41,505 bases of DNA. Source: Candidatus Eisenbacteria bacterium (GTDB lineage Bacteria; Eisenbacteria; RBG-16-71-46; CAIMUX01; JAHJDP01). The stretch covers positions 117,776 to 159,280 of the forward strand of contig JAHJDP010000004.1 of NCBI GenBank assembly GCA_018831195.1, given 5' to 3'. This document shows positions 8,492 through 17,029 of this stretch, one piece after another (the first letter of the stretch is position 1; every line of letters starts with the position of its first letter). The notes beneath the pieces are model-generated. The model saw only the letters and a program-made list of their open reading frames with translations. It did no database searches and had not been told where the DNA came from. A program made the position numbers and the translations under genes.

Positions 8492-9484
8492 ATGGGGCAC
8501 ATTCTGGTTTTTATTGAACGAAGGAACAACACATTCAAAAAGGGCTCTCTAGAGGTTCTGGTACGGGCGCGGCAGCTGGCGGATGAGAAGGGGCGGGAGG
8601 TTCACGCCGTCTGCGTTGGGAGCGGCTGCTCCGCTGCGGCGAAGGATCTCGGCGCGTGGGGTGCGAAGACCGTTCATGCTCTCGATGACGGCGCCTTCGA
8701 CCGCTATACACCGCAGGCTTTTGTTAAACTTCTTTCCCGGGTCATGGATGAGACCGGCGCCGATCTGACCCTGCTCTGCTCCACGGCCATGGGCCGCGAT
8801 CTAGCGCCCCGCGTGGCGGCGCTCAAAGATCTGCCCCTTTTGACCGAGGCGCTGGAGATTGACTGGCCGGAAGGAAAGAAAATCCAGATTCGGAAATCGA
8901 TGTACGGTGGAAAGGTCTTCGCCACGTGGGTGACCCAAGCAGGACCGCCCTTCATGGCGACGGTGCGGCCCGGGGCGTATCCTTTCTCGGCCGAGCCGTT
9001 CGCCGGCGCGGCGGCGGAGGTTTCTCCGCTTTCGGCGGCCGGCGAGATGGAGGGCGCCGGCGCCATTGGGATCGACGAATTGAAGCCCGAAGGCGGCATG
9101 GTCGATCTTCAGGAAGCTGATATCATTGTTTCGGGCGGACGGGGTCTGAAGGCGCCTGAAAATTTCAAACTGACCTATGAGTTGGCCGAAGCGATCGGGG
9201 GAGCCGTCGGCGCCAGCCGAGCCGTCGTCGATGCCGGATGGATCGAGCACAGGCACCAGGTTGGGCAGACCGGTGTGGCCGTCAGCCCGGGTCTCTATAT
9301 CGCCGTGGGCATTTCCGGCGCCATCCAGCATTTGGCGGGGATGCGGACATCGAAATGTATCGTCGCGGTGAACAAGGATCCCGAGGCTCCCATTTTCAAA
9401 ATGGCGGATTACGGAATCGTCGGCGATCTTTTTGCCGTGGTCCCGATTCTCACCGAAGAGATCCGCAAGGTGCGGTCGGCCTAA
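8492..9484 (+). CDS. etfA: Electron transfer flavoprotein, alpha subunit
   Basis: 330 residues, the normal length. The N-terminal domain runs 'GHILVFIERRNNTFKKGSLE' and the C-terminal FAD domain shows the family signature: 'VSGGRGLKAPENFKL', 'GAVGASRAVVDAGWI', 'QVGQTGVAVSPGLYIAVGIS', 'GAIQHLAGM', and 'VAVNKDPEAPIFKMADYGIV'. It forms the heterodimer with the upstream EtfB and holds the redox-active FAD. The ATG has GAGGAGGAGGG upstream. A thioesterase gene begins 10 bp later, which hints at a role in acyl-CoA or branched-chain amino-acid breakdown; that context link is inference. Confidence 0.97.
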   Translation: MGHILVFIERRNNTFKKGSLEVLVRARQLADEKGREVHAVCVGSGCSAAAKDLGAWGAKTVHALDDGAFDRYTPQAFVKLLSRVMDETGADLTLLCSTAMGRDLAPRVAALKDLPLLTEALEIDWPEGKKIQIRKSMYGGKVFATWVTQAGPPFMATVRPGAYPFSAEPFAGAAAEVSPLSAAGEMEGAGAIGIDELKPEGGMVDLQEADIIVSGGRGLKAPENFKLTYELAEAIGGAVGASRAVVDAGWIEHRHQVGQTGVAVSPGLYIAVGISGAIQHLAGMRTSKCIVAVNKDPEAPIFKMADYGIVGDLFAVVPILTEEIRKVRSA

Positions 9485-9493
9485 TAGAATATC

Positions 9494-10036
9494 ATGGCCC
9501 GCAATCAACCCGGGGCACGGGCACAGAAAAAGAATACGGCGCGAGGACGGCTTGCGGGGAACCCTGTATCCACTTCGTGTATTGTTACGACAATGCTGGT
9601 CCAGCCCAATGATTCGAATATTTTGGGATTTTTGCACGGCGGCCAGCTTTTACATTGGGTGGATGTCACCTGCGCCATGGCGGGACAGCGCCATTCGCGC
9701 CGGAGCGTTGTGACGGCGTCGTTTGACCGGGTTCATTTTCTTCATCCCGCAAAGATCGGCCAGCAGATTATTGTACAAGCAAGTGTGAATGCTGTTTGGG
9801 CTACGAGTATGGAGGTGGGGGCGAAGGTTGAGGCTGAGGATCCTCATACCGGAAGAAGGGTTCAGACGGCCTCGGCCTACGGCACCTTTGTCGCCCTTGA
9901 TTCGAAGAACAAACCGGTGAAGATCCCGCCGCTCATCCTAGAGACGGAGACGGACCGGCGGCGCAACAATGAGGCGCAGGAACGCCGGCGGGTTCGTTTG
10001 TCGGAACGCGCGGCCCGAAAGAATCGGGTCCATTAG
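9494..10036 (+). CDS. Acyl-CoA thioesterase, hotdog fold
   Basis: 180 residues. The core matches the YciA/ACOT acyl-CoA hydrolase family: 'MLVQPNDSNILGFLHGGQLLHWVD' spans the substrate site (quoted in part: 'NILGFLHGGQLLHW'), followed by 'VVTASFDRVHFLHPAKIGQQI' in the central helix-strand region and 'ASAYGTFVALD' near the end of the fold. It should hydrolyse acyl-CoA to free acid and CoA. The C-terminal 30 residues are highly charged (Arg/Glu-rich), beyond the fold. The ATG at 9494 lacks a good ribosome binding site; coupling to etfA (10 bp upstream) may explain this. A start at 9593 would remove family-conserved residues, so I kept 9494. Confidence 0.92.
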   Translation: MARNQPGARAQKKNTARGRLAGNPVSTSCIVTTMLVQPNDSNILGFLHGGQLLHWVDVTCAMAGQRHSRRSVVTASFDRVHFLHPAKIGQQIIVQASVNAVWATSMEVGAKVEAEDPHTGRRVQTASAYGTFVALDSKNKPVKIPPLILETETDRRRNNEAQERRRVRLSERAARKNRVH

Positions 10037-10066
10037 GATGAGACTTTGATAAGGACTGGTGATCCC

Positions 10067-10085
10067 GGCCGGGTTTGTCCCGGCC
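10067..10085 (+). terminator. GC-rich hairpin, possible terminator or mRNA-stability stem
   Basis: GGCCGGG (10067-10073), loop TTTGT, CCCGGCC (10079-10085). An outer ACTGG/CCAGT pairing may extend it. There is no T-tract, so a rho-independent function is doubtful. It sits in the 89-bp gap between the thioesterase and the isomerase-like gene. Confidence 0.35.
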
Positions 10086-10125
10086 CCAGTGGAGAATCCG
10101 GCCCGTGTGAGTGGAGGAAAGAAAC

Positions 10126-10908
10126 TTGAAGTTTCCCGTATCGTTTTACCAAGATCTGAAAGTTCTGGAAGAGCAAGTCCCCTTCCATAAGCAGGTGGGT
10201 GTTCATGTCGAAGTGGCGCTGGCCGACACCGCATTCAATCAGGAAATCTCGGTTCGACAACTTGAAAAGTTGGCGGTTATCCTTCGGGAAAACGAGCTGA
10301 AGGTTACGGCGCACCTCCCTTTTCATGATCTTCGTCTCGCGAGTCGCGACCGGCATATCGTGGAGTATTCCATGGATGTCCTCACTGAAGCACTCGAGAT
10401 CGGAAAGATCCTCGGCGCCCGCATGGCGGTCCTTCACACCGGCTACACCCCCCAGGTGCCGACCGGTGACATGGAGAAGTGGATGGAGGAAGCCGCCGGC
10501 AATTTAAGGGATCTTGCTGAAAGGGCCGCCGAGGAGGATATGCTGATCGCCCTCAGAAATCTCTGGGAGCCCGACGCCGATCTTTTCAAAGGCCTTTTTG
10601 AGCGCGTGGGCAATGAAAGCCTTGGGATGTGCCCCGACTTGGGACATGCGGCCTGTTACTCATCCCTCGCTCCGGAGGAGTGGATCACCGTCTTCAACGA
10701 CCGCCTCTTTAATATTCATTTCCACGACAATGATGGCATGGAAGATCAGCACAATTCCTGCGGAGAGGGCGTCGTCGGCTATGACACGATCTTGGAGGCG
10801 ATGCAGGGGCTTAAGGAGCCGCTGAATATTACCCTCGAAATGGCGCCCGAGGGGATTTTACCCTCATTGGATCATCTTAGAGAAATGGGATTTGACTTGG
10901 ATATTTAG
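10126..10908 (+). CDS. Xylose isomerase-like TIM-barrel protein (AP endonuclease 2 family)
   Basis: 260 residues from TTG at 10126, chosen because GGAGG ends 8 bases before it and the protein then starts 'MKFPVSFYQDLKVL'; a GTG at 10111 overlaps that binding site. The fold is the sugar-phosphate isomerase/epimerase barrel: 'AHLPFHDLRL', 'AVLHTGYTP', 'LGMCPDLGHAACYS', 'NIHFHDNDGMEDQHNSCGEG' and 'NITLEMAPEG'. His and Asp metal ligands are present at the expected strands. The strand that normally reads 'L-x-E-N' with a metal-binding Glu reads 'LIALRNLWEPD', so Arg replaces the Glu. Substrate unknown. A strong hairpin follows the gene. Confidence 0.82.
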   Translation: MKFPVSFYQDLKVLEEQVPFHKQVGVHVEVALADTAFNQEISVRQLEKLAVILRENELKVTAHLPFHDLRLASRDRHIVEYSMDVLTEALEIGKILGARMAVLHTGYTPQVPTGDMEKWMEEAAGNLRDLAERAAEEDMLIALRNLWEPDADLFKGLFERVGNESLGMCPDLGHAACYSSLAPEEWITVFNDRLFNIHFHDNDGMEDQHNSCGEGVVGYDTILEAMQGLKEPLNITLEMAPEGILPSLDHLREMGFDLDI

Positions 10909-10936
10909 CGGATAAACAAATCAGAAGAATAGACTC

Positions 10937-10970
10937 AGCGCGGCGCCGGGTGGCGCCGCGCTTCAGTTTA
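10937..10970 (+). terminator. Strong hairpin terminator after the TIM-barrel gene
   Basis: A perfect 11-bp stem, AGCGCGGCGCC (10937-10947) and GGCGCCGCGCT (10952-10962), with loop GGGT, followed by the T-rich TCAGTTTA. It lies 28 bp after the stop of the isomerase-like gene and before the convergent speD gene, where a terminator is expected. The T-tract is imperfect. Confidence 0.7.
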
Positions 10971-11067
10971 CATTATCTGTTTTTGGGTATTTCTACCCTA
11001 CACCGACCGGAATGGGTCGTTGAGAACTTCCGGATATGACCCGATCCGGGCCTTCACTCCATTGCAG

Positions 11068-11529
11068 TCAATCCGGAGGAGACGTCTGAAGCTCTTCCAA
11101 GGTGGATTTGCTGTTGGGAGCCATCTTCTTTCCACCCAAACCATTACCTTTTGAAGGGTGCAAAGGCAGTATGATTCGGGGGACCTCGTTGGAGCTGACC
11201 TCCCGGGCTCTCAAACCGACCTTCAGCGCCTCAAAAGCCACCCAGGGATCGACACTGTCACCGCAAGTGAAGACATCCACCGCGGCATGGCCGTATTCAG
11301 GCCATGTGTGAATCGCAAGGTGAGACTCGGCGATGACGACAACGCCGCTGACCCCTTGTGGATTGTAAGAGTGGAAGACCGCTTGCACGATGGTCGCGCC
11401 ACAAGCATTGGCGGCGTCCATCATGATATTTTGAATGGTGACCGGATCGCTGAGGCGATCCACATCGCAATGAAAAAACTCAGCCAGAATATGACGACCC
11501 AGAGCTCTCAATTTGCATAAACCCTCCAT
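11068..11529 (-). CDS. speD: S-adenosylmethionine decarboxylase proenzyme
   Basis: 153 residues from the ATG at 11529. The protein begins '[18 protein letters not shown]', which aligns with the usual short (class 1B, SpeH-type) start. It self-cleaves at Glu68-Ser69 in '[19 protein letters not shown]' to form the pyruvoyl group; His74 and Cys89 ('FTCGD') are the other catalytic residues. The enzyme makes decarboxylated SAM for spermidine synthesis. An upstream GTG at 11577 would add 16 residues but has no ribosome binding site. The C-terminal 35 residues are a Gly/Lys/Ser-rich extension not typical of the family. No spermidine synthase gene is adjacent. Confidence 0.95.
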   Translation of the reverse strand: MEGLCKLRALGRHILAEFFHCDVDRLSDPVTIQNIMMDAANACGATIVQAVFHSYNPQGVSGVVVIAESHLAIHTWPEYGHAAVDVFTCGDSVDPWVAFEALKVGLRAREVSSNEVPRIILPLHPSKGNGLGGKKMAPNSKSTLEELQTSPPD

Positions 11530-11659
11530 CGGGCGGTATTGACCCTTAACGCGTGGGACCTTCCAAAATATTGACACGCGAAAACCAAAACTACCAGATC
11601 CTCACCCTTCCCGCCAAGCGAAAAATCACCCAGGACCGCGATTGATAACCCTACTCATA

Positions 11660-13849
11660 TCAGGGTGTTGCCGGAGCCAACAAAATGGCTTGGCTGTCCA
11701 ATCGATCCGGAACCGGAACGCTGAGGAGATTGAGCACCGTGGGGCAGAGATCCCCGATTTGAGGCTCCCGTTCCTCTTGGAACTTCCAGTTGGAAAAGAA
11801 GATCCCTTTGACAAGCTCCGGCGACAGACTGCAATGGTCGCCGCTCCATTTGTCGGTATGAATTTCGAACAAGTCTTTTGGAACGCCCCCGAGGGATGTT
11901 TGCCATGAGACCCGATACCCCAGGTTGTTCCCTGCGCGGAGGTCGGGGATCAGGTTGGCATCGAAATCCGAGTAGATATCTTTGCGGTTAAAGACCTTGT
12001 GGACGGGGCATATCCCCGTTTCAGGATCGACGAAAGCCTCGAGCTTCGCCGTAATTTCAGCGCAGAGCTCCTCATACTCGGCCCCCGGCGTCACGATCCC
12101 ATTCGCTTCCCGCCCCAAGAGGTTGATATAGATGCAGCCGAGACCCAAGGCGTAGGCCCGGGTCCGATCCCAATCCACATTCTCCCAGAAGGTGCCGGAG
12201 ACAAAGAGATCATCGAGATTTTTCAGATCGGAATCGGTATCGTTTTTAAGCGCCAAGAAACCATTTTGCCGCAGCCAGGTGTTGATATTGAAAGACCATT
12301 TCCATGTGGAGAAACCATGATCGGAACAGATCAGGATCGCGCCGTCCTCCGGCAACCGATCCATGGTCCAGCCGACAATGTCATCCATCTTTTGATAGGC
12401 CACCAAGATCGCATCGCCGAATTTGTCGGCGAGCTCCTTGTTATAGGCCGGGTGTTCTGTATCCATCAGCCTCCAGAACATATGGGCGACCCGGTCGGTA
12501 AAGTAGAAGACTTGTACATAAAGTTGCTCGTCGGGGGTTTCCAGGAATGTATGTAGAATTTCTTCGAACTTGGCGACCGTGACGTCGTACGTGTCATGAA
12601 GGAAGGCGTCTTCGTCTATGACCTCTTCATCCATCGCCCAGGTGTCGAGCGCCCACCCGAGTGTTTTCCAATAGCCGATCTCGTCATAGATCTCTTTGGA
12701 GAAGCCGCTGGGGTAAGTGATATCAAAGACAGGGTCCTTGGGGTCAAAGTTCACCGAAGACATGTAGAGTTTAAAATCCGGCTCCATGCCGATCAGATAA
12801 AACCGGCTGATGCCGCGGACTTTAATAAGGGAGTTAATCGGGAATGTTAAAGGGACCCAGTCGCTCCAGCCGCCCGGCTGCAGCTGGATTGATTTTCCGG
12901 CGACCTCTATCGTTGTCGTTTTTTGGTCCCAGTCAAAACTCAGGGACAGTGGAATATCTATCTCGGGTGGTTCCGGGAATAATTTGTTAAAGGGTCCGTA
13001 CAGGAATGTCTCGACCGATTCGACGCCGGGATAAACATCCAACGGAATGACCTTTCCGCCCTTTTCTGTGTTCGTTTCGAAATCAAATATCTCGGATGTG
13101 TAATAAGAATAAGTGCCGAAGGTGCCACGGATATCGGGAACGCCCAACCCTGAGAGTATCCGCCCGTTGGGGTAGGGACCCGGGGGAAAAGAGGCGGGGA
13201 CGCGGATGACGGTCGATTTGATTTGGTGTTGCCCGGCGACATCCCAAAAGGGAATTCCCTGGCGGTTGTTGACCGGCAGGGGTTTTTTCACCGGGATATT
13301 CTCTGCGATGAAACCGCTACCGAAGACGTAGACGGCCGCGCCAAGGATCAGGGCGATGGGAAGGACGATCAGGAAACGGCGGATAATTATCAATCCGAGG
13401 ATGAAGAGAACGAGCGCGACGGCTCCGCCGGCAATAAGCCCCAATATCTTCGGATTCTTTTCGCCATAGAGGAAAGGTTCTTCCTTTAGGGAGATCATGG
13501 CGAAATCAGGGAAATAGGTCCGGGGGTCTCTCTTTAAAAAGTCAAAGATCGTTGTTCGTCCGGGATCAAGACCGGTGGCGAAGGTTGACCAGGAGACTGG
13601 TGTCTGGGGTGGATTCGTCGGCAGAAGCCTTGAATAACTGCCCTCCTTCCGGAGGCGATCGAGATGGGGCAGCAGGCCTTCATCCATCCATTGCTCCACG
13701 AGCCTCGCGTCGGCCCCATCGAAGCCAAGGACGACCACCTTGGACGGCGGAGAATCGCCGGCTCCCTGGAGTTGTACAAAAATAGGAGGCAACAAAACCC
13801 CAAGAAGGAGTAGGGCCGCCAATACGGTCAATATTCCTGAACGCTTCAT
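11660..13849 (-). CDS. Membrane-anchored type I phosphodiesterase / alkaline-phosphatase-superfamily protein
   Basis: 729 residues from the ATG at 13849 (AGGGGG about 10 bases upstream; the longer GTG start at 13867 reads through that site). It has an N-terminal signal/anchor ('VLAALLLLGVLLPPIFVQL'), then metal motif 'VVVLGFDGADARLVEQW' and the nucleophile region 'TNPPQTPVSWSTFATGLDPG'. Two hydrophobic segments interrupt the domain near residues 140-195. The remaining metal ligands are in 'FTDRVAHMFWR', 'ILICSDHGFSTWKW' and 'SGDHCSL'. These match PF01663-like phosphodiesterases/nucleotide pyrophosphatases. The catalytic part is probably extracytoplasmic. Substrate unknown; candidates include nucleotides and phospholipid- or glycan-linked phosphodiesters. 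It is followed by speD after 130 bp. Confidence 0.88.
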   Translation of the reverse strand: MKRSGILTVLAALLLLGVLLPPIFVQLQGAGDSPPSKVVVLGFDGADARLVEQWMDEGLLPHLDRLRKEGSYSRLLPTNPPQTPVSWSTFATGLDPGRTTIFDFLKRDPRTYFPDFAMISLKEEPFLYGEKNPKILGLIAGGAVALVLFILGLIIIRRFLIVLPIALILGAAVYVFGSGFIAENIPVKKPLPVNNRQGIPFWDVAGQHQIKSTVIRVPASFPPGPYPNGRILSGLGVPDIRGTFGTYSYYTSEIFDFETNTEKGGKVIPLDVYPGVESVETFLYGPFNKLFPEPPEIDIPLSLSFDWDQKTTTIEVAGKSIQLQPGGWSDWVPLTFPINSLIKVRGISRFYLIGMEPDFKLYMSSVNFDPKDPVFDITYPSGFSKEIYDEIGYWKTLGWALDTWAMDEEVIDEDAFLHDTYDVTVAKFEEILHTFLETPDEQLYVQVFYFTDRVAHMFWRLMDTEHPAYNKELADKFGDAILVAYQKMDDIVGWTMDRLPEDGAILICSDHGFSTWKWSFNINTWLRQNGFLALKNDTDSDLKNLDDLFVSGTFWENVDWDRTRAYALGLGCIYINLLGREANGIVTPGAEYEELCAEITAKLEAFVDPETGICPVHKVFNRKDIYSDFDANLIPDLRAGNNLGYRVSWQTSLGGVPKDLFEIHTDKWSGDHCSLSPELVKGIFFSNWKFQEEREPQIGDLCPTVLNLLSVPVPDRLDSQAILLAPATP

Positions 13850-14055
13850 TCGTTCTGTCCCCCTCACCGAATAAAGACTCGAGTCAACTCAGAGATCTAA
13901 ATATGGAATGAAAAGAAGATCCCCCTTAATCCATCGGCTCTCTGAAAGCCGGCCCCATCCATCGATGCAGGTTTTCCCAATATAGGTCGACGTTATGGGG
14001 AAAGGAATTGTTGTTTCCTAACCCACAATACTATCATTTAGTTATAGTTCCAGTC

Positions 14056-14072
14056 CAGATCAGCCTGATCTG
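14056..14072. promoter_or_regulatory. Perfect 17-bp palindrome, operator candidate
   Basis: CAGATCAG (14056-14063), central C, CTGATCTG (14065-14072). It lies in the 270-bp divergent gap, 48 bp upstream of the sensor-kinase start. The symmetry suits a dimeric regulator; no T-tract follows, so it is not a terminator. No firm promoter could be assigned around it. Confidence 0.45.
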
Positions 14073-14119
14073 TGGTGCGATAGCGGAGTTTCGAAATCCC
14101 CCTCGGGAGGAGGAGAAAC

Positions 14120-15538
14120 GTGCTGAAAGTCCCCGGTTCCAGAAACCGGCCCCGAGGCCTAACCCGTATGAGGCATCGCGGGCGCCTCCGGATTTCGGGG
14201 ATCCTCTTTCTACTGCTGGCCCTGGCCGTTCAGAATATCAGCTCATGGCTCACCTATCAGGCGGTTCGTCGTTCGCTCGATACCCAGTTGGGGGAGAGGC
14301 TGCTTGCCGTGGCGGGGGCCGCGGCGGCCGGATTGTCACCCGATGGGGTGCGGTCGGTCAGCAGCGAGGGTGAGGCTTCTCCCCACTGGTCTGAATTTCA
14401 GGAACGAATCAACCGAGTTTCAGAACAGACCCTTGTGGGGAACATCTTTCTCTTCGACACCGAGAAAAGAAACCTCTTCGATCGGCGGGAGAGATTTCCC
14501 CTGGGCTTTGTTAATCCCCTGCTGGATCTCCACTATGCCCCAGTGACGGCGGCCCTGGCCGGTGTGCCGGCGGCGACCCCTCTCTATCAGGTGGGGTCGG
14601 TTTATCTCAAAGCTGGTTTTGCTCCCGTTTTGGACGGCCACGAGGTTGTTGCTGTCCTGGGCGTAGAAGGAGATGCCGCCTTTTTCTCGGTTTTAGCCGA
14701 TCTGAAACGCACCTTCCTCTGGACCGGATTGCTCGGCTTCCTCAGCATGCTGGTGCTCGGCTTCCTCTTTCTCCGCGTCCTGCGTGGATTGGGCAAGGCT
14801 GAGGATACGGTGGCCCAGACATCGGCCTTGGCCGTCGCCGGGGAGTTGGCCGCCATGGTGGCGCACGAGATTCGAAATCCTCTGGCTGTGATCCGCTCTC
14901 GGGCCGAACGGGTGAAGGCAAAAATCGATCGCGGTGCGGACCGGGAAGAGATCCTCGAGTGGTTTGAGGTCATCCCCAAGGAAGTCGATCGACTCAATGC
15001 CGTCCTCTCGAATTACTTATCCTTTGCGCGGCCCGCGGCCGAGGAAGCCCCTGGCGGCCGCGTCGTTGTGGCGGTGGAAGCGGTCCGCGGATTGATGGAA
15101 GGAGAGTGTGCGCGAAAGGGAATAGAGTTGCGAATCAAGATGGCCCTCCCGCCGGATCTCTCCGTGACCCTCCCAACACACGACATCCAGCAGATCCTGG
15201 TCAATTTGCTCCTCAATGGCGTGCAGGCGATGGAGACGCATGGAGGAAGGCTCGACATCAGCGCCAGGTTGGTCAATGAGGAGGTCCGTCTTTGCGTGAA
15301 AGATACCGGTCCCGGATTTGATCCCCGTCTTGCGGAGACGATCTTTGATCCCTTTTATACATCAAAGACCGCCGGTTCAGGTCTGGGTCTTGCCATCGTG
15401 AAAATGCTGGTTCAGAGGGGAGGCGGGACGATTCGCGCCTCGGCCGCCAAGGAAGGGGGCGCTCTCTTCGAGGTCGCTCTTCCGGCTCTCTCAGCGGAGA
15501 ATGGGTGGGTAACGAAGGATGATGATGAAGAAAGATAA
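14120..15538 (+). CDS. Membrane sensor histidine kinase
   Basis: 472 residues from GTG at 14120 (GGGAGGAGGAG just upstream). Membrane segments lie near residues 27-43 ('ISGILFLLLALAVQNIS') and 199-219 ('LWTGLLGFLSMLVLGFLFLRV'), flanking about 150 extracytoplasmic residues with a PAS/Cache-like look. The HisKA box is 'ELAAMVAHEIRNPLAVIRSR' and the ATPase domain has 'ILVNLLLNGVQAM', 'VKDTGPGFD', 'FDPFYTSKTAGSGLGLAIVK'. It should phosphorylate the sigma-54 regulator encoded 31 bp downstream. No HAMP or cytoplasmic PAS is obvious between the second membrane segment and the His. The signal sensed is unknown; a periplasmic helical protein and a beta-barrel follow, suggesting an envelope signal. Confidence 0.94.
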   Translation: MLKVPGSRNRPRGLTRMRHRGRLRISGILFLLLALAVQNISSWLTYQAVRRSLDTQLGERLLAVAGAAAAGLSPDGVRSVSSEGEASPHWSEFQERINRVSEQTLVGNIFLFDTEKRNLFDRRERFPLGFVNPLLDLHYAPVTAALAGVPAATPLYQVGSVYLKAGFAPVLDGHEVVAVLGVEGDAAFFSVLADLKRTFLWTGLLGFLSMLVLGFLFLRVLRGLGKAEDTVAQTSALAVAGELAAMVAHEIRNPLAVIRSRAERVKAKIDRGADREEILEWFEVIPKEVDRLNAVLSNYLSFARPAAEEAPGGRVVVAVEAVRGLMEGECARKGIELRIKMALPPDLSVTLPTHDIQQILVNLLLNGVQAMETHGGRLDISARLVNEEVRLCVKDTGPGFDPRLAETIFDPFYTSKTAGSGLGLAIVKMLVQRGGGTIRASAAKEGGALFEVALPALSAENGWVTKDDDEER

Positions 15539-15569
15539 TGAAGGGCGATGATGAAAAGGGGTTAAAACC

Positions 15570-16958
15570 ATGAGTCCGGCAGGTCCATTCCAAATTCTGG
15601 TTGTTGATGATGAGGTGGAGCTTCTTAAAAACCTGAAGGACCTCCTCTGTGATCAGGGATATCTGGTCACCACGGCCGCATCAGGCCCTGAAGCCGAAGA
15701 GAAACTCGCCGGATCGGTTTTTGATCTCATCCTCACCGATTTGAAAATTCCACCCCCCGACGGATTGGAGCTTCTCCGCCGGATCAAGGAGAAGGACCCC
15801 GAAACGGCCGTTATTCTCATGACCGCCTTCGCATCCCGTGAAACGGCCCGCGAAGCGATCCGGGATGGAGCTCAGGACTACATAGAAAAGCCATTCTCCG
15901 AGATGGAGGTTCTCTACCGTATCGATCGGATTCGGGAACGCTGGGGTCTGAAGAATGAGCGGGATATCCTGGCCCGACGTGTTGAGGCTCTCATAGAGGA
16001 GACCTCGGCCGGTGAGCGAATGGAGGGTCTTATCGCCCGCGCCCCGATCATGAGTGAGATTTTCTCCCTTGCCCGCCGGGTGGCCGCAACCGATGCCACA
16101 GTCCTCTTGCAGGGGGAAAGTGGGACGGGGAAAACATCCCTCGCTCGAGCGATTCATGCCGCCAGCCCCCGAAAAGAAGCCCCTTTTCTTCGTCTCAATT
16201 GCGGCGCCATTCCAGAAAGTCTCATTGAATCGGAGCTCTTTGGTTACACCAAGGGGGCCTTCACCGGGGCGGTACAGAACAAGGCCGGTTTGCTCGAAGC
16301 GGCCGATGGCGGGACCTTGCTCCTCGACGAGATTGGTGAACTCCCCCAAAATGTCCAGGTCAAGCTCCTGCAAGTCATGGAGGAAAAGAGCTTCATTCCC
16401 GTCGGGGGTCTCCGACCCCACCAGGCGAATGTCCGCTTTATCGCCGCCACGCATCGGAATCTGGAGAAGGCGGTGGAGGAGGGCGAGTTCCGGGCGGATC
16501 TCTTCTACCGGATTCATATCTTCCCTATCTACATCCCCCCGTTGCGCGAGCGGAAAGAAGATATTCCCCTCCTTATGGAACGGTTCTTGAAAACTAAGCA
16601 GATAGAATCGGACCGGATCACGCCTGAGGCGATGCGGAAGCTTTTGTCGCATTCGTTTCCAGGGAATGTGAGAGAGCTGGAAAACATACTGGAGAGAGCC
16701 TTGATCCTGGCCGGAAGCCAATCGATCGACCCCGAGCATCTGCCGGGGGTGACATCAGCAGAAGGCAAAGGGTTCCATAGTGATAAGCACCTTTTCCGTC
16801 TGCCGGATGAAGGTCTCTCACTAGAAGCCCTGGAACGGGATCTCATCATCCAGGCCCTGGAGAAGGCGGATGGGAACAAGTCCCGGGCCGCACGCCTCCT
16901 CGGTTTGACGCGGAGAACACTCTATTCAAGGATGGAGAAGCATAATTTAAAATCTTGA
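15570..16958 (+). CDS. Sigma-54-dependent response regulator (NtrC family)
   Basis: 462 residues. A receiver domain comes first: 'ILVVDDE', phosphoacceptor Asp57 in 'LILTDLKIPPPDG', 'MTAFAS', and 'YIEKPF'. The AAA+ domain has Walker A 'GESGTGKTSLARAIH', the sigma-54 contact loop 'GYTKGAFTGA', Walker B 'GGTLLLDEIGELP' and sensor residues in 'RFIAATHRNLE' and 'SFPGNVRELEN'. The C-terminus is a Fis-type helix-turn-helix ('GNKSRAARLLGLTRRTLYSRM'). Its complete motifs predict ATP-driven activation of sigma-54 promoters when phosphorylated by the upstream kinase. The ATG has AAAAGGGG 9 bases upstream. No convincing -24/-12 site was seen near the following genes, so its targets may lie elsewhere. 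Confidence 0.96.
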   Translation: MSPAGPFQILVVDDEVELLKNLKDLLCDQGYLVTTAASGPEAEEKLAGSVFDLILTDLKIPPPDGLELLRRIKEKDPETAVILMTAFASRETAREAIRDGAQDYIEKPFSEMEVLYRIDRIRERWGLKNERDILARRVEALIEETSAGERMEGLIARAPIMSEIFSLARRVAATDATVLLQGESGTGKTSLARAIHAASPRKEAPFLRLNCGAIPESLIESELFGYTKGAFTGAVQNKAGLLEAADGGTLLLDEIGELPQNVQVKLLQVMEEKSFIPVGGLRPHQANVRFIAATHRNLEKAVEEGEFRADLFYRIHIFPIYIPPLRERKEDIPLLMERFLKTKQIESDRITPEAMRKLLSHSFPGNVRELENILERALILAGSQSIDPEHLPGVTSAEGKGFHSDKHLFRLPDEGLSLEALERDLIIQALEKADGNKSRAARLLGLTRRTLYSRMEKHNLKS

Positions 16959-17029
16959 TGAGAATGCACCTATGGGGTCACCGTCACGTACCGCGGGGTT
17001 CATCCCGGAAGGCAGAAGAGGAGAGAAAG

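Noticed and set aside
13868-14119. Promoters for the divergent phosphodiesterase and kinase genes
   Set aside because: TTGTTG-18-TATCAT and similar pairs score too poorly to list; only the palindrome is reported.
15681-16739. 352-codon minus-strand ORF opposite the sigma-54 regulator
   Set aside because: The plus strand encodes every NtrC-family motif here; the minus reading has none and no ribosome binding site.
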